This document shows, piece by piece, positions 1 to 6,494 of a DNA stretch of 32,259 bases. The notes under the pieces are model-generated. The model searched no databases. It was not told where the DNA came from and saw nothing but the letters and a program-made list of their open reading frames with translations. Each line of letters opens with the position of its first letter. The first letter of the stretch is position 1. The DNA comes from Streptomyces yangpuensis. Its GTDB lineage: Bacteria; Actinomycetota; Actinomycetes; Streptomycetales; Streptomycetaceae. Made by a program: the position numbers and the translations under genes. Where the stretch lies: positions 218,742 through 251,000 of the forward strand of contig NZ_LBMK01000005.1 in the NCBI RefSeq assembly GCF_001005295.1, read 5' to 3'.

Positions 1-895
1 CGTTGGCGACGACCGCGTGCGCGTACCGGACGAAGGACGGCTGCGCCGCCTCGTGCAGCGCCACCGCGATGCCGGCCGTGGTCTGGTTGTGCGGACCGCC
101 CTGCAGGCCCGGGAAGACGGCCTTGTCGATCGCCTTCGCGTGCTCCTCGCGGCACATCAGCATCGCGCCGCGGGGGCCGCGCAGCGTCTTGTGGGTCGTG
201 GTGGAGATGACGTCCACGTGCCCGGCCGGGGAGGGGTGCGCGCCGCCCGCGATCAGGCCGGCGATGTGGGCGACGTCCGCGACGAGGACCGAGCCCGCCT
301 CGCGGGCGATCTCCGCGAAGGCGGCGAAGTCGATGGTCCGCGGCAGGGCGGTGCCCCCGCAGAAGATCACCTTGGGCCGCTCGGCGAGGGCCAGCTCGCG
401 CACCGCGTCGTAGTCGATGAGCCCATTCGTTTCAGGATCCGCAGTGGCCCGGACGCCGTACTGCACGCCGCGGAACCACGAGCCCGTCGCCGAGACGCCC
501 CAGCCGTGCGTCAGGTGGCCGCCCATCGGCAGGGCCATGCCCATGACCGTGTCGCCGGGCTGTGCGAAGGCCAGGTAGACGGCCAGGTTGGCCGGGGAGC
601 CGGAGTACGGCTGCACGTTGGCGTGGTCCACGCCGAACAGGCCCTTGGCCCGCTCGATCGCCAGGGCCTCGACCCGGTCGATGTTCTGCTGGCCCTCGTA
701 GTAGCGACGGCCGGGGTAGCCCTCGCTGTACTTGTTCTGCAGCACGGTGCCGGAGGCTTCGAGGACGGCCGCGGACACGTAGTTCTCACTGGGGATCAGG
801 CGCAGGGTCTCCGCCTGGAGGACTTCCTCCGCGGCGATGTGGGTCGCCAGTTCGGGGTCGGTCGCGGACAGGGCGGGATGGCGGCTCGCGGACAC
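1..895 (-). CDS. glyA: Serine hydroxymethyltransferase, N-terminal 298 residues (gene continues beyond the left edge)
   Basis: A PLP enzyme that interconverts serine plus tetrahydrofolate with glycine plus 5,10-methylene-tetrahydrofolate in the cytosol, the main one-carbon entry point. The translation has the SHMT hallmarks: IPSENYVS near residue 34, NKYSEGYPGRRYYEG near 54, HANVQPYSG near 91, and the PLP-lysine motif TTTHKTLRGPRG with Lys236. About 120-180 C-terminal residues lie outside the window. The GTG start at 895 is chosen because GGAGGAG stands just upstream and the alignment begins there. The stretch ETLRLIPSENY, instead of the usual STLEMIASENF, suggests a divergent SHMT paralog rather than a gcv-linked copy. 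Its leader carries a ZTP riboswitch (separate entry), so expression probably follows folate/purine status. Identity is certain; only the paralog assignment is inferred. Confidence 0.95.
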   Translation of the reverse strand, partial: MSASRHPALSATDPELATHIAAEEVLQAETLRLIPSENYVSAAVLEASGTVLQNKYSEGYPGRRYYEGQQNIDRVEALAIERAKGLFGVDHANVQPYSGSPANLAVYLAFAQPGDTVMGMALPMGGHLTHGWGVSATGSWFRGVQYGVRATADPETNGLIDYDAVRELALAERPKVIFCGGTALPRTIDFAAFAEIAREAGSVLVADVAHIAGLIAGGAHPSPAGHVDVISTTTHKTLRGPRGAMLMCREEHAKAIDKAVFPGLQGGPHNQTTAGIAVALHEAAQPSFVRYAHAVVAN

Positions 896-919
896 GGCGG
901 GCTCCTCCGGGGTCGATGT

Positions 920-1016
920 GATCGGTACCCCGCGAGGCCCAGGCGAGCGGCCCTGTATGCGGTCGAGCGCGCACGACTCCCCCGGAGTTGGTTCCCCGTA
1001 CGCCAGTCGCCGTGCG
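920..1016 (-). promoter_or_regulatory. ZTP (pfl) riboswitch in the glyA leader
   Basis: Read on the minus strand, the glyA leader contains the two conserved halves of the pfl/ZTP riboswitch. The first is GCGACTGGCG (1010-1001), followed by GGGGAACCA and CCGGGGGAG. The second, about 50 nt on, is CCGCTCGCCTGGGC (950-937). A P1 helix is visible: 1015-1009 pairs with 977-971, with one G-U pair. ZTP riboswitches bind ZMP/ZTP, which accumulates when 10-formyl-tetrahydrofolate is short, and commonly sit before glyA, folD and purH. The aptamer ends about 40 nt before the GTG start. A possible GGGGT/ACCCC helix next to the ribosome site suggests translational control; no U-tract terminator is seen. 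The outer limits are approximate. Confidence 0.85.
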
Positions 1017-1138
1017 TACCGAACACCTTAGCGGCCGCGCCACCGGAGAGGTTTCTGCGTCCGGGATACGAGCGACGATAAGAAGGTGACGCCACCCTCG
1101 TCACCGCTTCACCGGCCAGACGGACGATCGGAGATCCC

Positions 1139-2344
1139 GTGTCGACAACTGCTGATGCCATCCGCTCCGCCGACGCGCACAGCGCGCACAACTACCACCC
1201 GCTGCCCGTCGTCGTCGCGTCCGCGGACGGCGCGTGGATGACCGACGTGGAGGGCCGCAGATACCTCGACATGCTCGCCGGGTACTCCGCGCTCAACTTC
1301 GGGCACGGCAACCGCCGTCTGATCGACGCCGCGCGGGCCCAGCTGGAGCGGGTGACCCTCACCTCGCGCGCCTTCCACCACGACCGTTTCGCCGACTTCT
1401 GCACCGAACTCGCCGCGCTGTGCGGCAAGGAGATGGTGCTGCCCATGAACACCGGTGCGGAGGCCGTGGAGACGGCCGTGAAGACGGCCCGCAAGTGGGG
1501 CTACGAGGTCAAGGGCGTCCCCGACGGGCATGCCAAGATCGTGGTGGCCGCCGGCAACTTCCACGGCCGGACCACGACCGTCGTCTCCTTCTCGACGGAC
1601 CACGACGCCCGCGACCACTTCGGCCCGTACACGCCCGGTTTCGAGATCGTCCCGTACGGGGACCTCACCGCGCTGTCGCACGCCGTGACGGAGAACACCG
1701 TGGCCGTGCTGCTGGAGCCGATCCAGGGCGAAGCCGGGGTGCTGGTGCCGCCCGCCGGGTACCTGGCCGGCGTACGGGAGCTGACCCGCGAGCGGAACGT
1801 GCTCTTCATGGCCGACGAGATCCAGTCGGGGCTCGGCCGGACCGGCCGGACCTTCGCCTGCGAGCACGAGGGGGTCGTCCCGGACGTCTACATCCTCGGC
1901 AAAGCGCTCGGCGGCGGTGTCGTGCCGGTGTCGGCGGTGGTCGCCGACCGGGACGTGCTGGGGGTGTTCGGGCCCGGCCAGCACGGGTCGACCTTCGGCG
2001 GGAACCCGCTCGCGTGCGCCGTCGCGCTGGAGGTGATCGCGATGCTGCGGACGGGCGAGTTCCAGCAGCGGGCCACCGAACTGGGCGACCACCTCCACCG
2101 CGAGCTGGGCATGCTCGTCGGCGGGGGCGCCGTGACCGCCGTACGCGGCCGCGGGCTGTGGGCGGGCGTCGACATCGCCCCCTCCCGCGGTACGGGCCGG
2201 GAGATCTCCGAGAAGATGATGGAGCGGCGCGTACTCGTGAAGGACACCCACGGGTCGACCATCCGCATCGCCCCGCCGCTGGTGATCACCAAGGAGGACC
2301 TGGACTGGGGGCTGGAACAGCTCCGGTCGGTGCTGTCGGTGTAG
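1139..2344 (+). CDS. rocD: Ornithine--oxo-acid aminotransferase
   Basis: A class-III PLP aminotransferase of 401 residues that should convert ornithine and 2-oxoglutarate to glutamate-5-semialdehyde and glutamate (arginine/ornithine catabolism or proline supply). Visible signatures: NYHPLPVVV at the N terminus, WMTDVEGRRYLDMLAGYSALNFGH, the class-III Asp motif DEIQSGLGRTG, the PLP-lysine motif LGKALGGGVVPVSAV, and GQHGSTFGGNPLACAVA. The GTG start has GGAGA five bases upstream. It is transcribed away from glyA and converges with the ATP-grasp gene, leaving 17 bases between the stops. The related 4-aminobutyrate and diaminobutyrate aminotransferases are alternatives, but the NYHPLPVV / AYSA-type N terminus is typical of RocD. 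No dedicated arginine-pathway gene is visible alongside. Confidence 0.88.
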   Translation: MSTTADAIRSADAHSAHNYHPLPVVVASADGAWMTDVEGRRYLDMLAGYSALNFGHGNRRLIDAARAQLERVTLTSRAFHHDRFADFCTELAALCGKEMVLPMNTGAEAVETAVKTARKWGYEVKGVPDGHAKIVVAAGNFHGRTTTVVSFSTDHDARDHFGPYTPGFEIVPYGDLTALSHAVTENTVAVLLEPIQGEAGVLVPPAGYLAGVRELTRERNVLFMADEIQSGLGRTGRTFACEHEGVVPDVYILGKALGGGVVPVSAVVADRDVLGVFGPGQHGSTFGGNPLACAVALEVIAMLRTGEFQQRATELGDHLHRELGMLVGGGAVTAVRGRGLWAGVDIAPSRGTGREISEKMMERRVLVKDTHGSTIRIAPPLVITKEDLDWGLEQLRSVLSV

Positions 2345-2361
2345 CAGCCCCCGGCGGATCC

Positions 2362-3564
2362 TCAGAGGATGACGTGGGGCAGGAAGCGGGCGTACTCGTC
2401 CGTGACCGGCCCCGCCGATTCGCGGATGCCGAGCCCCGCGGCCTCGTCCTCGACGACCCACGCGCCGAGCACCACCCGGTTGCCGTCGAAGTCGGGCAGC
2501 GGGGCCAGGCCCTGGAAGCAGTACCGCTCCCCCGGCTCCGCTACGAACGGCACGCCGTCCGGGCCGGGCTCGTGCAGGGTGACGCCCGCGCCCTCGCGGC
2601 CGAGGAGCGGCTTGGCCACGAAGCCGGCCGATCCGGGCTCCGCGAGCTCGCGCGGGCCGTCGAGGTAGGCCGGCAGCAGGTTCGGGTGCTCCGGGAACAG
2701 CTCCCACAGGATCGCGAGCAGGGCCTTGTTGGAGAGCAGCATCTTCCACAGCGGCTCGATCCAGCAGGTGGTGCCGGAGCCGCCGCCGTGGTCGTAGGTG
2801 CCGAGAACCTGCGGGCCGAACTCGTCCGTGGCCAGCCACTCCCACGGGTAGAGCTTGAAGCAGCTGCGGATGAAGCGCAGCTTCTCGTCCACGAACCGGC
2901 CGGACAGGCTGTCCCAGCCGATCTGCTCCACGGACAGGGCGTGGGTCTCCAGGCCGGCCTGGTCGGCGGTCTCCTGCAGGTAGGCGACCGTCATCAGGTC
3001 CTCGCCGAGCTCGTCGGTCTCGGAGTGCGCGAAGTGCAGCGGGCCGGGCGCCAGCAGTTCCGCCTGGCGGCGCCAGGCGTCGACGAGGCGCTCGTGGAGG
3101 GAGTTCCACTGGTCGGCGCCGGGGAACCGCTCCTCCATCCAGAACCACTGCGGGCTGGCCGCCTCCACCAGGGAGGTGGGCGTGTCGGCGTTGTACTCCA
3201 GCATCTTGGCAGGGCTGCCGCTGCCGTCGTAGCGCAGATCGAAACGGCCGTACAGGGAGGGCTGTTCGGCACGGCGGCGCCAGGACTCGGCGATCAGTGC
3301 CGCGAGCTTGGGATCGGTGATGCCGAGGTCTGCGAACCGGTCCTGCTCGACGATGTGCGCCGCCGCGGCCAGGCACATGGCATGCAGTTCCTCGACGACG
3401 TTCTCCAGCGCCTCGACCTCGGGCAGGGAGAAGGAGTAGTACGCGCTCTCGTCCCAGTAGGGGCGCAGCGAGTCGTCGGGGTAACGGGTGAGGGGGTAGA
3501 TCAGCCCCTGCTCCTCGACCGTCTTCTGCCAGCCGGGCCGGGGCTCGATGGTGTGCCGCTGCAT
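2362..3564 (-). CDS. Glutathionylspermidine synthase family ATP-grasp protein (YgiC/YjfC-like)
   Basis: A 400-residue protein of the GSP_synth family, the ATP-grasp ligase half of E. coli glutathionylspermidine synthetase, related to the stand-alone proteins YgiC and YjfC. It carries YGRFDLRYDG, the acidic stretch KMLEYNADTPTSLVEA, and FVAKPLLGREGAGV, the ATP-grasp glycine-rich region. It has no amidase domain. Streptomyces makes mycothiol rather than glutathione, so a literal glutathionylspermidine product is unlikely; the real acceptor is unknown, probably a peptide or amine. I chose the start MQRHTIEP at 3564, eight bases after the upstream lipoprotein stop. An upstream GTG at 3612 would overlap that gene and adds only low-complexity Ala/Pro. 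The pairing with a small lipoprotein matches the ygiB-ygiC arrangement. Confidence 0.85.
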   Translation of the reverse strand: MQRHTIEPRPGWQKTVEEQGLIYPLTRYPDDSLRPYWDESAYYSFSLPEVEALENVVEELHAMCLAAAAHIVEQDRFADLGITDPKLAALIAESWRRRAEQPSLYGRFDLRYDGSGSPAKMLEYNADTPTSLVEAASPQWFWMEERFPGADQWNSLHERLVDAWRRQAELLAPGPLHFAHSETDELGEDLMTVAYLQETADQAGLETHALSVEQIGWDSLSGRFVDEKLRFIRSCFKLYPWEWLATDEFGPQVLGTYDHGGGSGTTCWIEPLWKMLLSNKALLAILWELFPEHPNLLPAYLDGPRELAEPGSAGFVAKPLLGREGAGVTLHEPGPDGVPFVAEPGERYCFQGLAPLPDFDGNRVVLGAWVVEDEAAGLGIRESAGPVTDEYARFLPHVIL

Positions 3565-3571
3565 CGTGCGA

Positions 3572-3868
3572 TCAGCCGCCGCTGGAGCTGGAGTGGCCGC
3601 CGATGCCGCCACGGGTGACGGCCGACTTGTCGAAGCTGCCGCCGGTGACCTTGCCGTTGCTGACGACGCCGCCGTAGTAGTACGCGCCGGTGCCGCCGGT
3701 CCTGCACTCCTTGCTGTTCAGGTGGTCCAGCGTGGAGCGCGACGCGCAGCGCCGGTCCGGTTCGTCGCTGCTGCCGCAGGCCACGAGGGTGGCCGCGAGC
3801 AGGCCCATGCCTCCGAGAGCGACCGCGCCGGAGCGCATACGGCGCTGATTGATGCTGCTGCTGTCCAT
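3572..3868 (-). CDS. Small lipoprotein upstream of the ATP-grasp gene (YgiB/DUF1190-like)
   Basis: A 98-residue predicted lipoprotein. The N terminus has Arg-Arg/Met-Arg followed by a hydrophobic stretch and the lipobox LVAC, with Cys31 as the likely lipidation site, so the mature protein should be anchored outside the membrane. The mature part is short, with two more cysteines (RRCASRS, KECRTGG), a YYYGG stretch and a C-terminal RGGIGGHSSSSGG. The terminal RGG(F/I)G reminded me of E. coli YgiB (DUF1190), whose gene also precedes ygiC; that similarity is from memory and weak. ATG at 3868 follows a GGGGGAG ribosome site; an internal Met11 could also start the signal sequence. It forms a two-gene operon with the following ligase-like gene. 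Confidence 0.8.
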   Translation of the reverse strand: MDSSSINQRRMRSGAVALGGMGLLAATLVACGSSDEPDRRCASRSTLDHLNSKECRTGGTGAYYYGGVVSNGKVTGGSFDKSAVTRGGIGGHSSSSGG

Positions 3869-3972
3869 GTCTGCTGCTCCCCCTGGGGCCTGGCGTGCTC
3901 CCGACAGACTAGAACGGTGCCCCCGGCCGATGGAATCCGGCCGTCGTGAGATCCGTGACCTAGAGTCATTTC

Positions 3973-4821
3973 GTGCTGATTGGGATGCTTTGCTCGCTGG
4001 GTGCGGCGGTCTGCTTCGGTACGGCGTCCGTCCTGCAGGCCGTCGCGACGCGGGCGGTGGAGCCCGGCAGCGGGTCCGGGGTGGACGCGGCCCTGTTCCT
4101 GCGGGCCGCCCGGCAGTGGCGCTATCTGCTCGGCCTCGGCCTGGACGGGGCCGGATTCGTCCTGCAGATCATCGCGCTGCGTCACGTGCCGATCTACGTG
4201 GTCGGGGCCGCGCTGGCCGCCAGTCTGGCCGTGACGGCGGTGGTGGCGTCGCGGCTGATGGCGGTGCGGTTGTCCCCGGCGGAGTGGTGCGCGGTGGGCG
4301 TGGTGTGCCTGGGGCTGCTGATGCTGGGGCTCTCCGCGGGGGAGGAGGGCAGCGGGACGGGCTCTCCGGCGCTGAAGCTGGGGCTGCTGGCGGTGGCGGC
4401 GCTGGTGCTGCTGGGCGGCGCGGTCGCGGGCGGGCTGCCGGACGGGCCGCGGGCCCTGGTCCTCGGCCTGGGCTCGGGCACGGGCTTCGGCGTGGTGGAG
4501 GTCTCGGTGCGGCTGATCGACTCGCCGTGGGACGTCGCGAACCCCGCCCTGTACGCGCTCCTGCTGGGCGGGGCGGCCGGGTTCCTGCTGCTCACCTCGG
4601 CGCTGGCGCGCGGCTCGGTGACGGTCGCGACGGCCGGGCTGGTGCTCGGCGAGACGATCGGTCCGGCGGTGGTGGGCGTGGTCTGGCTCGGCGACCGCAC
4701 CCGGGAGGGCCTGACGTGGCTGGCGGTGACCGGCTTCGCCGTGGCGGTGGCCGGCTCGCTGGCCCTGTCCCGCTTCGGCGAACCGAAATCCCCACCGGCC
4801 CCGGCCGCACCGCTCGGCTGA
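3973..4821 (+). CDS. DMT/EamA-like integral membrane protein
   Basis: A 282-residue polytopic membrane protein with about nine or ten hydrophobic segments and short loops, matching the size and layout of drug/metabolite transporter (DMT, EamA-like) proteins. The N terminus MLIGMLCSLGAAVCFGTASVLQ, the central VVGAALAASLAVTAVVASRLM and the late motif LGETIGPAVVGVVWLGDRTR resemble the duplicated DMT halves. A substrate cannot be assigned. The GTG start at 3973 has no obvious Shine-Dalgarno; a TAGAGT box ends six bases before it, so the message may be leaderless. An in-frame ATG at 3985 is an alternative start. The gene stands alone, diverging from the lipoprotein operon and converging on the 5142 gene. 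Confidence 0.75.
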   Translation: MLIGMLCSLGAAVCFGTASVLQAVATRAVEPGSGSGVDAALFLRAARQWRYLLGLGLDGAGFVLQIIALRHVPIYVVGAALAASLAVTAVVASRLMAVRLSPAEWCAVGVVCLGLLMLGLSAGEEGSGTGSPALKLGLLAVAALVLLGGAVAGGLPDGPRALVLGLGSGTGFGVVEVSVRLIDSPWDVANPALYALLLGGAAGFLLLTSALARGSVTVATAGLVLGETIGPAVVGVVWLGDRTREGLTWLAVTGFAVAVAGSLALSRFGEPKSPPAPAAPLG

Positions 4822-5141
4822 GCGGGCCGGGTTTCCCGCCGGCGGCGCCGCCTCTGCCGTGATCCCGCGCATGGCCGGGTGCCGCGCCGGTGCGGGGGCG
4901 GAGCCCCCGAGCCCCCGCGGCGGCTCGGCGCCGCCTCCCCCGGCGGAGCCGTCCAAGCCGGGCAGGTACAAGGCCTGACCGGCTCCAGGGCCGGGGCCGG
5001 TCCGGCTCCAGGGCCGGGGCCGGTCCGGCTCCAGGGCCGGGGCCGGTCCGGCTCCAGGGCCGGGGCCGGTCCGGCTCCAGGGCCGGGGCCGGTCCGGCTC
5101 CAGGGCCGGGGCCGGGAGGCCCGGCCCCGGCCGGTCCGGCG
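4822..5141. other. Gene-free stretch between convergent genes, with hairpins and a minisatellite
   Basis: No gene is supported in these 320 bases between the DMT gene and the 5142-6098 gene. The left part holds very GC-rich inverted repeats, for example an 8-bp stem pairing 4892-4899 with 4911-4918, of the kind common in Streptomyces intergenic DNA and probably serving as terminators for both converging genes. The right part is the 23-bp tandem repeat listed separately. Open frames that cross it are low-complexity Pro/Gly/Arg and shift frame at every repeat unit. Confidence 0.7.
4981..5118. repeat. 23-bp tandem repeat, about six copies
   Basis: A unit beginning GGCTCCAGGGCCGGGGCCGG and ending in TCC recurs at 4981, 5004, 5027, 5050 and 5073 with no difference I can find, and starts again at 5096 before degenerating. 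The length of 23 is not a multiple of three, so it does not encode a repeat protein. It lies between convergent genes. Perfect identity of the copies points to recent expansion by slippage or unequal exchange; a 138-bp block this GC-rich is also prone to assembly error. Confidence 0.95.
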
Positions 5142-6098
5142 TCAGCCGGCGGGCCGGAACGCCGCCAGCGCCGCCGCGTGGTGGTCCTGCGTGACCTGCC
5201 ACTCGGCGGCCGGGCCGGCGGTGAGCACCGCCCATTTGCCGCCGTCCGCCGCGACGAAGACGCGTTCGACCCCGCGCCGCACCCCGCGTGACTCCTCGCT
5301 GTCGTACTGGTAGACCAGCTCCGCCGCGCCGGAGGAGCCGGAGACCGGGCCGACGCTGATCTCCTCGTACCCGCGGGTGCCGGCCCTGAGGTGGGTGGAG
5401 GCCTGCCTGACCGCGGCGAGCGGGCTCAGCTCCGGCTCCGACACCCGGAACACCTGGATCAGCGCGGTCCGGTCGGGCGAGCGGTAGAAGACCCCTTCCT
5501 TGAGCTCCTCCCGCACCCAGCCCGCCGGCACGGCGATGGTGAAGCCCGCCGTGTCCTGCCTGGTCTCGTGGGCTCCGCCGCCGGCTGCGGTGCCGGCCGG
5601 TCCGGGGGTGGGCGTGCGGGTCGGGCCGGTGCCCCCGGTCGGGGAGCCGGTGGGCGGGGACGGTGACGGGGACGGGGAGCCGCCGGCCCCCGTCGGCGCG
5701 CCCGAGGTCACGGTCCCGTTCTTCTCACCCGCGCGGTCGGCGTCGCCCGTGTCCCGGGCCACGAACCACACGGCGGCCGCGCCGATCGCGACGGAGGCGA
5801 CGGCGATGCCCGCCGTCGCCGGAGTCAGCCACCGGCCGCGCACCGGGCCGGAGGGCCCGGCCGGCGGTCCGGGCGGCGCTGGTGGCCCGGGCGGCGCCTC
5901 GTACGGGGGTGGAGGCGGCGCCTGGGCACCCGGTCCGAGCGGGTCGTACGCCGGCGGCGCGGTCGGCGGCTGCGGCGGGAGCGGCGGCAGGCCCGCGGCG
6001 GCGCCCGGCGCGGGCCCGGCCGGGGCCGGGTCCACCACCCAGCGCTGTGCCTGCGCGTCCCAGCGGCGCGGGCCCGACGGCGGCTGCGGCGGAGCCAC
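5142..6098 (-). CDS. Single-pass membrane protein with Pro-rich cytoplasmic tail and extracellular domain
   Basis: A 318-residue protein in three parts. Residues 1-88 are very rich in Pro/Ala/Gly and start with RRWDAQAQRWV, a short Trp motif often seen at the N terminus of actinobacterial membrane proteins. Residues 91-113 form one transmembrane helix. After a Ser/Pro/Thr/Gly linker, residues about 186-318 form a folded outside domain starting GFTIAVPAGW. That pattern resembles the extracellular domains of some actinobacterial Ser/Thr kinases and LpqN/PsbP-like lipoproteins (inference). No kinase domain or catalytic motif is present. GTG at 6098 lies three bases after the stop of the upstream gene and is preceded by a run of G, so it is probably translationally coupled as the last gene of a three-gene operon. 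Its function is unknown; a sensor or accessory role for the cassette is plausible. Confidence 0.82.
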   Translation of the reverse strand: MAPPQPPSGPRRWDAQAQRWVVDPAPAGPAPGAAAGLPPLPPQPPTAPPAYDPLGPGAQAPPPPPYEAPPGPPAPPGPPAGPSGPVRGRWLTPATAGIAVASVAIGAAAVWFVARDTGDADRAGEKNGTVTSGAPTGAGGSPSPSPSPPTGSPTGGTGPTRTPTPGPAGTAAGGGAHETRQDTAGFTIAVPAGWVREELKEGVFYRSPDRTALIQVFRVSEPELSPLAAVRQASTHLRAGTRGYEEISVGPVSGSSGAAELVYQYDSEESRGVRRGVERVFVAADGGKWAVLTAGPAAEWQVTQDHHAAALAAFRPAG

Positions 6099-6101
6099 GG
6101 A

Positions 6102-6494
6102 TCAGCCCCCCAGCGCGCCGAGCAGGCTGCCCAGGGCGGCGGCCGCGCTCACCGTCTCGATCAGCGGGGCCCAGCGTTCCAGCGCCGCGCGGAGCCGGCC
6201 GGCCAGGCCGGGCCTGATCGTCTCCGTGCCTTCCAGCTGCTCGGCGACCCCGTCCAGTTCGGCGTCGAGCGCCGTCCTGTCGGCGCCCCGGGGAGCCTCC
6301 CGTACGAGGGCCTCGCGCAGGGCGAGCACCGCGTCCAGCAGCTCCGCCGCGCTGGGTGCGGCCGCTCCCGTACCGCCCTGGTGGACGGTGTTGGTGTTGT
6401 GGGAGCCGCCGATGCTGACCGCGCTGCCGTGGATGTCGCCGAACCGCACGGTGGGCTCCTGTGCTCCCCGTGCTCCCCCGTCACCCGTTGCCAT
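6102..6494 (-). CDS. Small protein with N-terminal amyloid-signalling-like motif and helical C-terminal domain
   Basis: A 130-residue soluble protein. Residues 17-40 contain a Gly/Asn/Ser-rich motif: FGD, then SAVSIGG, then spaced Asn, His and Gly. It matches about half of the positions of the C-terminal tail of the product of the preceding gene. Residues about 46-130 form a predicted amphipathic helical domain (SAAELLDAVLALREALV, AALERWAPLIE, AAALGSLLGALGG). This layout, a short motif plus a small helical domain beside a gene sharing the motif, is how bacterial amyloid-signalling partners (BASS/RHIM-like) are arranged; the assignment is inference. ATG at 6494 has a strong AGGGGGAG site and overlaps the upstream gene by 14 bases, so translation is coupled. 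Confidence 0.8.
   Translation of the reverse strand: MATGDGGARGAQEPTVRFGDIHGSAVSIGGSHNTNTVHQGGTGAAAPSAAELLDAVLALREALVREAPRGADRTALDAELDGVAEQLEGTETIRPGLAGRLRAALERWAPLIETVSAAAALGSLLGALGG

Noticed and set aside
3565..3612. Longer N terminus for the ATP-grasp protein from GTG 3612
   Set aside because: It overlaps the lipoprotein gene, adds only Ala/Pro/Thr residues and has no ribosome site.
5142..6098. A third copy of the amyloid-like motif in the last gene of the cassette
   Set aside because: No FGD / SA-S-GG / N-x-N pattern is present in this protein; its Gly/Ser stretches are ordinary linker.
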